Shown: one piece after another, positions 55,847 to 64,000 of the stretch
How the letters are laid out: each line of letters opens with the position of its first letter
Numbering within the stretch: the first letter of the stretch is position 1
NCBI RefSeq assembly: GCF_023223525.1
Contig: NZ_JALPRX010000008.1
Span: 1 to 64,000, forward strand
Origin: Roseomonas acroporae
GTDB taxonomy: Bacteria > Pseudomonadota > Alphaproteobacteria > Acetobacterales > Acetobacteraceae
Direction: 5' to 3'
Length of the DNA stretch: 64,000 bases
Program-made: the position numbers and the translations under genes
The notes under the pieces: generated by a model
Databases searched by the model: none
What the model saw: only the letters and a program-made list of their open reading frames with translations
Told to the model about the DNA's origin: nothing

Positions 55847-56270
55847 GTCGCCTCCCGTGGTTCTGCTTTTGGCGGACGCGGCCCGCACCTCTCTCCGACG
55901 GGCGGCGCCCGCGGCGGCGCGGAGTAGAACGTGCGGCTCCGCGCAGCGTCAAGGCAGGCGGGCCGGGCCTCGCCGGCCCCGTCGCGGCCGTCGGCATGGC
56001 GACGACGGCGCGGGGTGCAGCATCCCGCCTGCCTGCCGCGGGCAGGTCCGCGGCGGGATCGCGCGGGCCGTGGGACCGCCACGGCGCGCCGCGCACCGTG
56101 CCCGTGGACGAGGCGTTCCGGCCGGAAGCCGAAGGCAGTTTGCCTGCGGGTGCGGCGCCGGGCCGCGCCGCCGCCGTGGCGGCGACGGCGAATCGACACG
56201 CCGGCGGCATGACAGGCCGACCGGGCCTCTCCTATCCTGACGCGCTGCAACGGGAAGCGGGGCGTGGCGC
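55847..56270. other. Spacer between the dehydrogenase and the purine permease
   Basis: A 424-base divergent GC-rich spacer. I see no gene, array or palindrome of note; it should carry the promoters of both genes. Confidence 0.35.
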
Positions 56271-57557
56271 ATGGAGCGGTTCTTCGGCCTGAGCGGGCGC
56301 GGCACCACGGTGCGCACCGAACTGCTGGCCGGCTTCGCCACCTGGCTCACCATGGTCTACATCGTCGCGGTCAACCCGGGCATCATGGCCTCGGCCGGCA
56401 TCGACCGCGGCGCCGCCTTCGCCGCCACCTGCATCGCGGCGGCGATCGGCTCCACCGCCATGGGGCTGCTCGCCAACTACCCGGTGGCGCTGGCGCCGGG
56501 GATGGGGCTGAACGCTTACTTCGCCTTCACCGTCGTCGCCGGCATGGGGCTGAGCTGGCAGGCGGCGCTGGGGGCGGTGTTCCTCTCCGGCGTGCTGTTC
56601 TTCGCGGTCAGCCTGCTGCGGCTGCGCGAATGGCTGATCAACGCCATCCCGCTCTCGCTCAAGCTCGGCATCGCGGCCGGCATCGGCTTCTTCCTCGGGC
56701 TGATCGGGATGCAGGGCATGGGGCTGGTGGCGGCGCACCCGGCGACGATGGTGACGCTCGGGCCGCTCGGCCGCACCTCGACGCTGCTCGCCTGCATCGG
56801 CTTCCTGCTGATCGCCGGGCTCTCGGCGCGTCGCGTGCCGGGCGCGATCGTGCTCGGCATCGTCGTCACGGCGGCGCTCGGCATTCCCTTCGGGCTGACG
56901 CATTTCCAGGGGCTGGTGGCGATGCCGCCCTCGCTGGCGCCGACCTTCCTGCAGATGGACATCGCGGGCGCCATCGGCGTCGGCGTGCTCGGCATCGTGC
57001 TCACCTTCTTCCTGGTGGACGTGCTCGACAATGCCGGCACGCTGATCGCGACGACGCAGCGCGCCGGGCTGATGCGCCCCGACGGCAGCGTGCCCAACCT
57101 GCGCGAGGCGCTGCTGGCCGACAGCGGCGGCGCCATGCTGGGCGCCGTGCTCGGCACCAGCACCACGACCAGCTACATCGAGAGCGCGGCCGGCATCCAG
57201 GCGGGCGGGCGCACCGGGCTCACCGCCGTCACCGTCGGCGTGCTGTTCCTGCTGACGCTGTTCCTGGCACCGCTCGCGACCGCGATCCCGGGCTACGCCA
57301 CCGCGCCGGCGCTGGTCTACGTCGCCTGCCTGATGGCCCCGGCCCTGCGCGAGCTGGAATGGGACGACGCCACCGAGTACGTGCCGGCCGTGGTGGTGGC
57401 GATGGCCATGCCCTTCACCTTCTCGATCGCAACCGGGATCGGGCTCGGCTTCGTCACCTACGCGGTGGGCAAGACCCTGGCGGGGCGGATCGGCGAGGTG
57501 AGCGGCGCGGTCTGGGTGATCGCGGCGGCCTGCGTGGTGAAGTTCGCGGTGCAGTAG
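56271..57557 (+). CDS. NCS2-family purine permease (AzgA-like)
   Basis: Inner-membrane proton symporter for adenine, guanine or hypoxanthine, 428 residues with about 12-14 hydrophobic segments. The AzgA-type signatures are TELLAGFATWLTMVYIVAVNP, ALAPGMGLNAYFAFTV, FLVDVLDNAGTLIA and LGTSTTTSYIESAAGIQAGGRTGLTAV (in part: TSTTTSYIESAAGI). Substrate preference is inferred from the family. It is followed by an MFS gene 108 bases on. Confidence 0.9.
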   Translation: MERFFGLSGRGTTVRTELLAGFATWLTMVYIVAVNPGIMASAGIDRGAAFAATCIAAAIGSTAMGLLANYPVALAPGMGLNAYFAFTVVAGMGLSWQAALGAVFLSGVLFFAVSLLRLREWLINAIPLSLKLGIAAGIGFFLGLIGMQGMGLVAAHPATMVTLGPLGRTSTLLACIGFLLIAGLSARRVPGAIVLGIVVTAALGIPFGLTHFQGLVAMPPSLAPTFLQMDIAGAIGVGVLGIVLTFFLVDVLDNAGTLIATTQRAGLMRPDGSVPNLREALLADSGGAMLGAVLGTSTTTSYIESAAGIQAGGRTGLTAVTVGVLFLLTLFLAPLATAIPGYATAPALVYVACLMAPALRELEWDDATEYVPAVVVAMAMPFTFSIATGIGLGFVTYAVGKTLAGRIGEVSGAVWVIAAACVVKFAVQ

Positions 57558-57665
57558 CGCGGACCTCCGGCGCCGCCCGGGCCGGGCGGCTCCGTCACGC
57601 ATAATTCCGCGAGCGCAAGCGTCCGCCCGATTTCCGCCGCCGCCAACTTGCCCTAGGGGAGCGCC

Positions 57666-59261
57666 ATGGCCCTGCCCCGCGCCTTCCTGCCCCTCCGCCA
57701 CCGCACCTTCCGCACCCTCTGGCTCGCCAACCTGGCGAGCAACACGGGCATGTGGATCCAGAACACCGGCGCGGGCTGGCTGATGACCAGCCTCGACCCC
57801 TCGCCGATCATGGTCAGCCTGGTGCAGGCGGCGACCATGCTGCCGGTGTTCCTGTTCGCCCTGCCGGCGGGCGCGCTCGCCGACATCATCGACCGCCGCC
57901 TCTACCTGATCGGCGCGCAGGCCTGGGTGCTGACCATGGCGCTGCTGCTGGCCGCGCTGACCTTCTCCGGCGTGCTGGGCCCCTGGGGGCTGCTCGCCAT
58001 CACCTTCGGCATCGGCGCCGGCAACGCGCTGAACTTCCCGGCCTGGGCGGCGACCACGCCGGAGCTGGTGCCGCGCGAGGACCTGGTGCAGGCCATCGCG
58101 CTGAACGGCATCGGCTTCAACCTGGCCCGCGCCCTGGGACCGGCCTTCGGCGGCTTCGCCATCGCCTGGGCGGGGGCGGGGTTCGCCTTCGCGCTGAACG
58201 CCTTCACCTTCCTGTGGCTGATCGTGGCGCTGGTGCTCTGGCGCCGGCCGGCCGCCGCCGCCTCGACCATGCCCAAGGAGCACTTCCTCTCGGCGATGCG
58301 CGTGGGCGTGCGCTTCGTCGCCGCCTCGCCGGCGCTGCGCGCCACCATCCTGCGCGCCGTCGCCTTCTTCCTGTTCACCGCGGCGATCTGGGCGCTGCTG
58401 CCGCTGGTGGTCCGCCGGCAGCTCCACCTCGGGCCGGAGGCGTTCGGGCTGATGCTGACCGCGATGGGCGCGGGCGCCGTCGGCATCGGCTTCGCCCTGC
58501 CCTCGGTGCGGCGGCTGCTGGACACCGACGGCATCGCCTTCTGGGGCACGCTGCTGGCCTGCGCCGGGATGGGGCTGGTGGCCGCCGCCGGGCACTGGTT
58601 CCCGGCGGCGATCGGCATGGTGATGTTCGGCATGGCCTGGGTGACGGTCGCGTCCACCCTGCAGGCGGTGGCGCAGATGGTCTCGCCGGCCTGGGTGCGG
58701 GCGCGCGCGATCGGCATCTACCAGCTCTGCTTCTTCGGGGCGCTCTCCTTCGGCGCGGCGATCTGGGGCTGGGTGGGCGACGCGGTGGGGCTGCCGCTCG
58801 GCCTCGGCAGCGCCGCCGCGATCGGCGCGGTGGTGGCGGTGGCGGTGCGCCCCTGGCGGCTCGACCTCACCGGGCCGGCCGCGGCGCCGAGCGGGGCGCG
58901 GCTGCCCGAGCCGGAGGCGCCGGCGCCGGAGCTGGCCGGCGTGCTGTCGGCCGATTCGGGCCGAATCATCGAGATGATCACCTACCGGGTGGACCCGGCC
59001 GACCGCGCCGCCTTCCTGCGCCGGATGGCCGAGATGCGGCGGGTGCGGCTGCGCAACGGCGCCTCGGTGTGGCGGCTCTACGAGGACGTGGCGCATCCGG
59101 AGCGCTGGATCGAGCTGTGGTCGGTCGAGTCCTGGACCGAGCATCTGCGCGAGGCGGTGCGGCTGACCGAGGACGACCGCGCCATCGTGGCGCAGGCGGC
59201 GGCGCTGCATGGCGGGGCGGCGCCGCCGGAGGTGGCGCGGTTCATCAACGTCGTGCCGTGA
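57666..59261 (+). CDS. MFS transporter with C-terminal ABM-like domain
   Basis: Major facilitator transporter of 531 residues, of the EntS-like MFS_3 group. The first 400 residues have about 12 membrane segments (FRTLWLANLASNTGMWIQNTGAGWLM; given in part: LASNTGMWIQNTGAGW). The C-terminal 110 residues (IIEMITYRVDPADRAAFLRRMAEMRR, RLYEDVAHPERWIELWSVESW) form an antibiotic-biosynthesis-monooxygenase-like domain, common in this subfamily. AGGGGAGCGCC precedes the start. The stop codon lies inside the first unit of a 25-bp tandem array. Confidence 0.87.
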   Translation: MALPRAFLPLRHRTFRTLWLANLASNTGMWIQNTGAGWLMTSLDPSPIMVSLVQAATMLPVFLFALPAGALADIIDRRLYLIGAQAWVLTMALLLAALTFSGVLGPWGLLAITFGIGAGNALNFPAWAATTPELVPREDLVQAIALNGIGFNLARALGPAFGGFAIAWAGAGFAFALNAFTFLWLIVALVLWRRPAAAASTMPKEHFLSAMRVGVRFVAASPALRATILRAVAFFLFTAAIWALLPLVVRRQLHLGPEAFGLMLTAMGAGAVGIGFALPSVRRLLDTDGIAFWGTLLACAGMGLVAAAGHWFPAAIGMVMFGMAWVTVASTLQAVAQMVSPAWVRARAIGIYQLCFFGALSFGAAIWGWVGDAVGLPLGLGSAAAIGAVVAVAVRPWRLDLTGPAAAPSGARLPEPEAPAPELAGVLSADSGRIIEMITYRVDPADRAAFLRRMAEMRRVRLRNGASVWRLYEDVAHPERWIELWSVESWTEHLREAVRLTEDDRAIVAQAAALHGGAAPPEVARFINVVP

Positions 59262-59337
59262 GGCACGCGGGAGAAGCGTGCCGTGAGGCGCGCGGGAGAA
59301 GCGTGCCGTGAGGCACGCGGGAGAAGCGTGCCGTGAG
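59253..59337. repeat. 25-bp tandem array at the 3' end of the MFS gene
   Basis: Three full units and part of a fourth at exact 25-bp spacing (59253, 59278, 59303, 59328), starting GTGCCGTGAGGCACGCGGGA. The second unit differs by one base (GCGCGC). Each unit contains the inverted GTGCC/GGCAC hairpin and a TGA; the first TGA is the stop of the MFS gene. Confidence 0.95.
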
Positions 59338-59376
59338 GGCGGTGGCCTGCGCCGGATGCATCGCGCGTCGACGCTT

Positions 59377-59801
59377 CCGGGGCGCCGCCCCGGACCCCGC
59401 GAAGGGGTGAAGCCCCCTTCGAGACCCCCGTTGGGTTTCGATGAAGAACCGGGCAGCGGTGCCGCCCGCAACGGCGCGGTCGAACGCCATCGCCCTGGCG
59501 GGCCGGAGGCGTGGCGCCATGCGCTGGATCAATGCCGCCGCCGGCGAGGCGTCCGACCGTCCGACGGCCCGGCCTCCGCCCATGCCGCGACTGCGACTGA
59601 GACCGAACCGCCGTGGTTGCGAAGACGTGATTCCGCCGTCCCCGCGAAGCGCATGGCGGACATCGCGGACGCCCCCATTTGTCGCGGCACGATCGGTCCG
59701 CTGCCGCGTTGTGGGCGGCGCATGGGCGGTGTGCAGTCTGTAACCTGGACGGTATGTTCGCCCCGGACCATCTCGCCAACCGACCGGATGAGGAGTTCCC
59801 C
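59377..59801. repeat. Family C hairpin and spacer upstream of dps
   Basis: A degenerate family C hairpin unit (GGGGCGCCGCCCCGGACCCC, then GGGGTGAAGCCCCC) lies at 59377-59437. The rest of the spacer to the dps start holds no recognised gene; dps promoter elements must lie in about 59700-59780 but no clear consensus was found. Confidence 0.6.
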
Positions 59802-60314
59802 ATGGCCAAGTCTTCGAAGCTCGGCGCCAAGACCTTCGACACCGTCATCGACGTGCCGGAGAACGCCAAGCAGGTCTCGATCGGCATCCTGAACGCCTGC
59901 CTGATCGACGCGATCGATCTCTACAACGCGACCCGCCAGGCGCACTGGAACGTCAAGGGCCCGCACTTCCACAGCATCCACGAACTGCTGGACGGGTTCT
60001 ACAACGCGCTCAACACCAGCACCGACGACCTCGCCGAGCGCATCGTCCAGCTCGGCGGCACCGCCCATGGCACGACGCAGGAGATCGCGGCGAACACCCG
60101 CCTCGAGCCCTACCCGACCGACGTGTACGGCGGCCTCGACAACATCAAGCTGCTCGCGGCGCGCTACGGCGCGGTCGGCAAGGCGCTGCGCAAGGGCATC
60201 GACGACACCGACGAGGCGGGCGACAAGGACAGCTCCGATCTGCTGACCGAGAAGTCCCGCGAGATCGACAAGATGACCTGGATGATCGAGGCCTTCCTGA
60301 AGGCCGACAACTGA
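59802..60314 (+). CDS. dps: Dps-family DNA starvation/stationary-phase protection protein
   Basis: Dodecameric ferritin-like protein that binds DNA and oxidises Fe(II) with peroxide. The 170-residue protein has the ferroxidase region RQAHWNVKGPHFHSIHELLDG with His48 and the acidic residues at the dimer interface, and TDDLAERIVQLGG. A lysine-rich N-terminal tail (MAKSSKLGAK) fits DNA binding. AGGAG lies upstream of ATG 59802. With Bfr, Bfd and Fur it completes an iron-handling set in the window. Confidence 0.93.
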   Translation: MAKSSKLGAKTFDTVIDVPENAKQVSIGILNACLIDAIDLYNATRQAHWNVKGPHFHSIHELLDGFYNALNTSTDDLAERIVQLGGTAHGTTQEIAANTRLEPYPTDVYGGLDNIKLLAARYGAVGKALRKGIDDTDEAGDKDSSDLLTEKSREIDKMTWMIEAFLKADN

Positions 60315-60376
60315 TCCGGCCGGGTCGCTGACCGCCCGCGTCCCGGTCGCCTCGCGCCCGGGGCGGCGGGCCTTGC

Positions 60377-60412
60377 GAAAGACCTCCGCGCCGGCCGGCG
60401 CGGAGGTCTTTC
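60377..60412 (+). terminator. Perfect 36-bp palindrome terminator after dps
   Basis: GAAAGACCTCCGCGCCGG followed directly by its exact inverse complement (18-bp arms, no unpaired loop), ending TTTC and then CCG. It lies 62 bases after the dps stop and is the strongest terminator-like structure in the window. The remaining 60315-60665 spacer shows nothing else. Confidence 0.8.
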
Positions 60413-60665
60413 CGTTCGTGGCGCCCCTGCCGCCCGGCGGCGCAGGACGGTCGATGCGGGATGGACACGGCGCGAGGCCGGGACCGGCAGGGCAGGCCCA
60501 GGGGCGGAGGGTATCGGGCGGGAAGGCCGGAAAGGGGCAGGCGAGGACGGACGCCTTCCTTCCCCCACCGGGGCGGCGGCGGGCGGCATGCGCGCCGGCC
60601 GGGGCGCGACTTGTTGTTTCCGGGCGCCGGTGTCGCTATCTTGGGCCCAGGAACGGGAACAAGAC

Positions 60666-62639
60666 ATGAACGATCTGTTCGGCCGGGACCGCCTGCAGCC
60701 GGGCCGGGACGAAAGCTACTCCGCCAAGGATATCGAGGTGCTGGAGGGGCTGGAGCCCGTCCGCCGCCGCCCCGGCATGTATATCGGCGGCACCGACGAG
60801 AACGCGCTGCACCACCTGGCCGCCGAGATCATCGACAACGCCATGGACGAGGCGGTGGCGGGCCATGCCGACCGCATCGAGGTGACGCTGGAGGCCGGCA
60901 ACTGGCTCGCCGTGCGCGACAACGGCCGCGGCATCCCGGTGGACCCGCACCCCAAGGTGAAGGGCCTCTCGGCGCTGGAAGTGATCCTCACCACGCTGCA
61001 TTCGGGCGGCAAGTTCTCGGGCAAGGCCTACGACACCTCGGGCGGCCTGCACGGCGTCGGCTCCTCGGTGGTCAACGCCCTGTCGGAGCGGCTGGAGGTG
61101 GAGGTGGCGCGCGACCGCACCCTCTGGACCCAGGCCTATTCGCGCGGCAAGCCGGTCACGAAGCTGAAGAACGCCGGCCCGATCCACAACCGGCGCGGCA
61201 CCACCATCCGCTTCCGCCCCGATCCCGAGATCTTCGGCGAGCAGGCGTTCAAGGCCGAGCGGCTGTACCGGCTCTGCCGCTCCAAGGCCTATCTCTACCG
61301 CGGCGTCGAGATACGCTGGCGCTGCGACCCGTCCCTGGCCTCCGACGCCGTGCCGGCCGAGGCGGTGCTGCACTACCCGGGCGGGCTGAAGGACGCGCTG
61401 GACGTGGCGATCGAGGGGCGCGCCCAGGTGGTGCCGAATCCCTGGCACGGCATGGCGGAATTCCCGGACCGCCAGGGCCGCGTCGAGTGGGCGATGAGCT
61501 GGCTGGAGCAGGGCGAGGGCTTCCTCAGCCTCTACTGCAACACCATCCCGACGCCGCAGGGCGGCACGCACGAGGCGGGCTTCCGCAACGCGCTGGTCAA
61601 GGGCCTGCGCGCCTATGGCGAGCTGAAGAAGGAGAAGCGCGCGGCGCAGGTGACGGCCGAGGACCTGCTCGGCGCCGGCGCCGGCATGCTCTCCGTGTTC
61701 ATCCGCGAGCCGCACTTCCAGGGCCAGACCAAGGACAGGCTGACCAGCCCGGAGGCGACACGGCTCGTCGAGACCTCGCTGCGCGACCGCTTCGACCACT
61801 GGCTGGCGGGCGATCCGGCGACGGCCGACAACCTCCTCGCCTACGCCATCGAGCGCGCCGAGGACCGGCTGCGCCGGCGCGAGCAGAAGGACACGCCGAG
61901 GAAGTCCGCGACGCGCAAGCTGCGTCTGCCCGGCAAGCTCGCCGACTGCGCGCGCGAGAGCGCCGAGGGCACCGAGCTGTTCCTGGTGGAGGGCGATTCC
62001 GCCGGCGGCTCGGCCAAGCAGGCGCGCGACCGCGAGACCCAGGCGGTGCTGCCGCTGAAGGGCAAGATCCTCAACGTCGCCTCCGCCTCGGCCGACAAGC
62101 TGCGCCAGAACCAGGAGCTGAAGGACCTGATCGAGGCGCTGGGCTGCGGCGTCGGCGAGAAGTTCGACATCGCCCGGCTGCGCTACGGCCGCGTCGTCAT
62201 CATGACCGATGCCGACGTGGACGGGGCGCACATCGCGGCGCTGCTGATGACCTTCTTCTACAAGGAGCTGCCGGAGCTGGTGCGGCAGGGGCGCGTCCAC
62301 CTCGCGCAGCCGCCGCTCTACCGCCTCCAGGCCAACGGCAGGAGCGTCTACGCGCAGGACGACGCCGACCGCGAGCGCAAGCTGAAGAAGGAGTTCAAGG
62401 CCGGCGCGAAGGTCGAGGTGAGCCGCTTCAAGGGCCTCGGCGAGATGCCGCCGGCCTCGCTGAAGGAGACCACCATGGACCCGCGCAGGCGTTCCCTGCT
62501 GCGGGTGATCCTGCCCCCCGAGGAGCGCGCCCGCACCGCCGAGCTGATGGAGGCGCTGATGGGCCGCCGGCCGGAGCTGCGCTTCCGCTTCATCCAGGAG
62601 AACGCGGCGAAGGTGGACGAGGCGGAGGTGGATGTCTGA
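60666..62639 (+). CDS. parE: DNA topoisomerase IV subunit B
   Basis: ATPase subunit of topoisomerase IV, which separates linked chromosomes. The 657-residue protein has the GHKL motifs (EIIDNAMDEA, DNGRGIPVD, TSGGLHGVGSSVVNAL), the TOPRIM domain with EGDSAGGSAKQARDR and TDADVDGAHI, and the C-terminal FKGLGEMPPASLKETTMDP. Length and the YSAKDIEVLEGLEPVRRRPGMYIGG start favour ParE over GyrB. parC is not in the window. Confidence 0.94.
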   Translation: MNDLFGRDRLQPGRDESYSAKDIEVLEGLEPVRRRPGMYIGGTDENALHHLAAEIIDNAMDEAVAGHADRIEVTLEAGNWLAVRDNGRGIPVDPHPKVKGLSALEVILTTLHSGGKFSGKAYDTSGGLHGVGSSVVNALSERLEVEVARDRTLWTQAYSRGKPVTKLKNAGPIHNRRGTTIRFRPDPEIFGEQAFKAERLYRLCRSKAYLYRGVEIRWRCDPSLASDAVPAEAVLHYPGGLKDALDVAIEGRAQVVPNPWHGMAEFPDRQGRVEWAMSWLEQGEGFLSLYCNTIPTPQGGTHEAGFRNALVKGLRAYGELKKEKRAAQVTAEDLLGAGAGMLSVFIREPHFQGQTKDRLTSPEATRLVETSLRDRFDHWLAGDPATADNLLAYAIERAEDRLRRREQKDTPRKSATRKLRLPGKLADCARESAEGTELFLVEGDSAGGSAKQARDRETQAVLPLKGKILNVASASADKLRQNQELKDLIEALGCGVGEKFDIARLRYGRVVIMTDADVDGAHIAALLMTFFYKELPELVRQGRVHLAQPPLYRLQANGRSVYAQDDADRERKLKKEFKAGAKVEVSRFKGLGEMPPASLKETTMDPRRRSLLRVILPPEERARTAELMEALMGRRPELRFRFIQENAAKVDEAEVDV

Positions 62640-62820
62640 CGGGGCACACCGTTCCGGCCCTCGCCGGTCGGCGGTTCCGGGCCGCCGGCCGAAGGTGCCC
62701 GGCCCCGGGTCTGTTCCGACCCGGCTGGCCGGATGCCGAGACCGCGCCTCGCCCGGGATCGACAGGCCGACTCCCGTGTTCTTCCTCCCGGCCGCGATTC
62801 TCCTGCCGGCCGGAAAGGAC

Positions 62821-63108
62821 ATGACGATGCGACGGCACGACCCGGTTTCCATGGTGCTTCCGCTGGCGGCGCTCGCGCTGGCAGCGGGGCCTTGTCTGGC
62901 ACCGGCAGGCGCGGCGCTGGCCGCCAATGCCGACCAGCCGCACGCCAACGTCGATCGACGCAACGATGCCGGCAATGCCACCGGCAACGAGCGGGTGGAC
63001 CAGTTGAACGCCGCCCAGCGCGGCACGGCCAACCCGCCCGGCAACCCGCCGGCGCCGCCGCTGCCGCCGGCGCCCCCCAACGGCGGCGCGTCCGTTTCCT
63101 CGCGCTGA
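62821..63108 (+). CDS. Small secreted protein of unknown function
   Basis: A 95-residue protein with a signal peptide (VLPLAALALAAGPCLAPAGAALA) and a short Asn/Pro-rich mature part: NVDRRNDAGNATGNERVDQL and PPGNPPAPPLPPAPPNG. I recognise no family. GGAAAGGAC precedes ATG 62821. The 524 bases after it (63109-63632) hold no gene or repeat that I recognise. Confidence 0.6.
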   Translation: MTMRRHDPVSMVLPLAALALAAGPCLAPAGAALAANADQPHANVDRRNDAGNATGNERVDQLNAAQRGTANPPGNPPAPPLPPAPPNGGASVSSR

Positions 63109-63632
63109 GCGAGACCTGCAAGGCAGGGGGCGGCTGGCCGGTTGGAAACGCCGGTGGCGTATTCCGCGCCTGCTACGGGATCCGGTCGATTGACGCCGCG
63201 CCTGCCATGGTACCCCGGGGCGGCCGTGCCCTGGCGCGGAACCCATCGCCCGGATTCCGTATGATCGTCCCTGGCCCCTTGGCGGATGGACGCGGGGGAG
63301 AAGGCAGCGCCGCCGCTTCCCGCGCGTGGCGGCCGCGACGCCGACGGCGCCTGCCGGCGGCCGGTGGCATGCGCCGGCGCGGCGCCCGGCCGTGACCGAA
63401 TGGCGGCGGGTGGATGACGGCCCGGGTAAATCGGCGGCCGCCGCGGCATTCGACTGGCGCCGCCCGGTGCAGGCCGCGTTAGAATGTCGCCGGGCCGGCC
63501 GGGGCTACCGTGCCGGCCGGCGGAAGGATCGGCGACGGAGCGTCGTTGGCGGCCTGTCCGTGCCGTGGAGCTGCCGGGAAACGGCGCCGGGCGGCGATGA
63601 CCGGCTATCTGCCGCTGCGACGGAGTTGCGCG

Positions 63633-64000
63633 ATGACCGAAGGCAATCCCCTCGATCCGCTGCCGCGGGTCTGGGATCCCGACGACCGGATCGGCGACAT
63701 GCTGCGGGGCAAGCGCGGGCTGGTGGTGGGAATCGCCAACGACAGCTCCATCGCCTTCGGCTGCGCCGCCAAGCTGCGCGCCTTCGGCGCCGAGCTGGCG
63801 GTGACCTACCTGAACGACAAGGCCGAGCGCTTCGTGCGGCCGCTGGCCGAGCAGATCGGCGCCGCGATCGTCATGCCGCTCGACGTCGAGCAGCCGGGCG
63901 CGCTGGAGGCGGTGTTCGAGCGCATCGGGCAGGAATGGGGCGGGCTCGACTTCGTCGTCCACTCCATCGCCTTCGCCCCGCGCGCGGACCTGCACGGCCG
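63633..64000 (+). CDS. fabI: Enoyl-[acyl-carrier-protein] reductase FabI, 5' part
   Basis: Partial gene cut by the window edge after about 122 codons. NADH-dependent last step of each fatty-acid elongation cycle. Translation gives KRGLVVGIANDSSIAFGCAAKL (the SDR glycine-rich loop of FabI; in part: GLVVGIANDSSIAFG), VTYLNDKAERFVRPLAEQIG, LDVEQPGALEAVF and DFVVHSIAFAPRADLHGR. The loop reads NDSSIAFG where most relatives have NxxSIAWG. The N terminus is about 24 residues longer than usual (TEGNPLDPLPRVWDPDD). ATG 63633 has GGAG eight bases upstream; 63597 is in frame. Confidence 0.9.
   Translation, partial: MTEGNPLDPLPRVWDPDDRIGDMLRGKRGLVVGIANDSSIAFGCAAKLRAFGAELAVTYLNDKAERFVRPLAEQIGAAIVMPLDVEQPGALEAVFERIGQEWGGLDFVVHSIAFAPRADLHG

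Noticed and set aside
62733-63395. 220-codon plus-strand frame over the small secreted protein
   Set aside because: Arg/Gly-rich shifted frame; the frame with a signal peptide at 62821 is better supported.

Overview
The window is very GC-rich chromosomal DNA with third-position G/C codon use throughout. No rRNA, tRNA, phage, insertion-sequence or CRISPR signature was seen. The gene set points to an alphaproteobacterium, most likely of the Acetobacteraceae (Roseomonas-like): MucR/Ros regulator, Fur with a cysteine-free metal region, OlsB ornithine-lipid acyltransferase, TelA/TerD cluster, DUF898 protein, and dispersed AGAGC-type hairpin repeats. The family placement is inference from gene content; no phylogeny was run.

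Layout. 1-13.6 kb is an exopolysaccharide locus: Wzz/BY-kinase chain-length regulator and Wza-type outer-membrane exporter, a fused GT2-GT4 glycosyltransferase, a membrane-bound nucleotide-sugar dehydratase, a UDP-sugar 6-dehydrogenase, a sugar aminotransferase and a RimI-like acetyltransferase. 13.8-16.4 kb holds regulators and lipid metabolism: TusA-like, MucR, Fur, OlsB. 16.7-20.2 kb has a lipoprotein, a flavoprotein with halogenase-type signatures and a GT2 enzyme. 20.2-24.6 kb is a four-gene Ter/Tel operon: TelA, an unknown protein, a VWA protein, TerD. 25-28.9 kb has two OmpA-like lipoproteins, RecQ, and the iron-storage pair Bfd/Bfr. 29.3-36.3 kb has transglutaminase, metallo-hydrolase, EVE and Rieske proteins, DUF898 and acetyl-CoA synthetase. 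37-40.9 kb has an ExoY-type sugar transferase, an acyl-CoA synthetase and an LLM flavin oxidoreductase. 41-51.6 kb has an NTF2-like protein, QueD-QueE, HutH, an orphan with an HNH-like motif, an L,D-transpeptidase, SelO, a peptide-type binding protein and an aminotransferase. 52.2-54.6 kb is glnB-glnA behind a probable sigma-54 promoter. 54.9-64 kb has a 3-hydroxyisobutyrate-type dehydrogenase, a purine permease, an MFS exporter, Dps, ParE, a small secreted protein and the 5' end of fabI, cut by the window edge.

The genes cohere in three ways. The polysaccharide enzymes supply and polymerise an acidic, amino-sugar-containing polymer and export it by the Wzx/Wzy-Wza route, with the ExoY-type transferase at 37 kb as a possible initiating enzyme and MucR as the likely regulator. 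Fur, Bfd, Bfr and Dps form an iron-homeostasis set, and near-identical TTGCGAAT motifs precede both bfd and bfr. GlnB and GlnA form the nitrogen-assimilation core.

The most unusual feature lies between and inside the genes. The window is studded with private short tandem arrays. Every array clearly inside a reading frame has a unit of 12, 15 or 24 bp. Most intergenic arrays have 11, 13 or 14 bp units, lie upstream of genes, and share a CCCYTGG-like core. Hairpin repeat families instead occupy most of the gaps between convergent genes. No complete new defence or biosynthetic system was seen; the least explained gene cluster is the Ter/Tel operon with its unknown 455-residue member.
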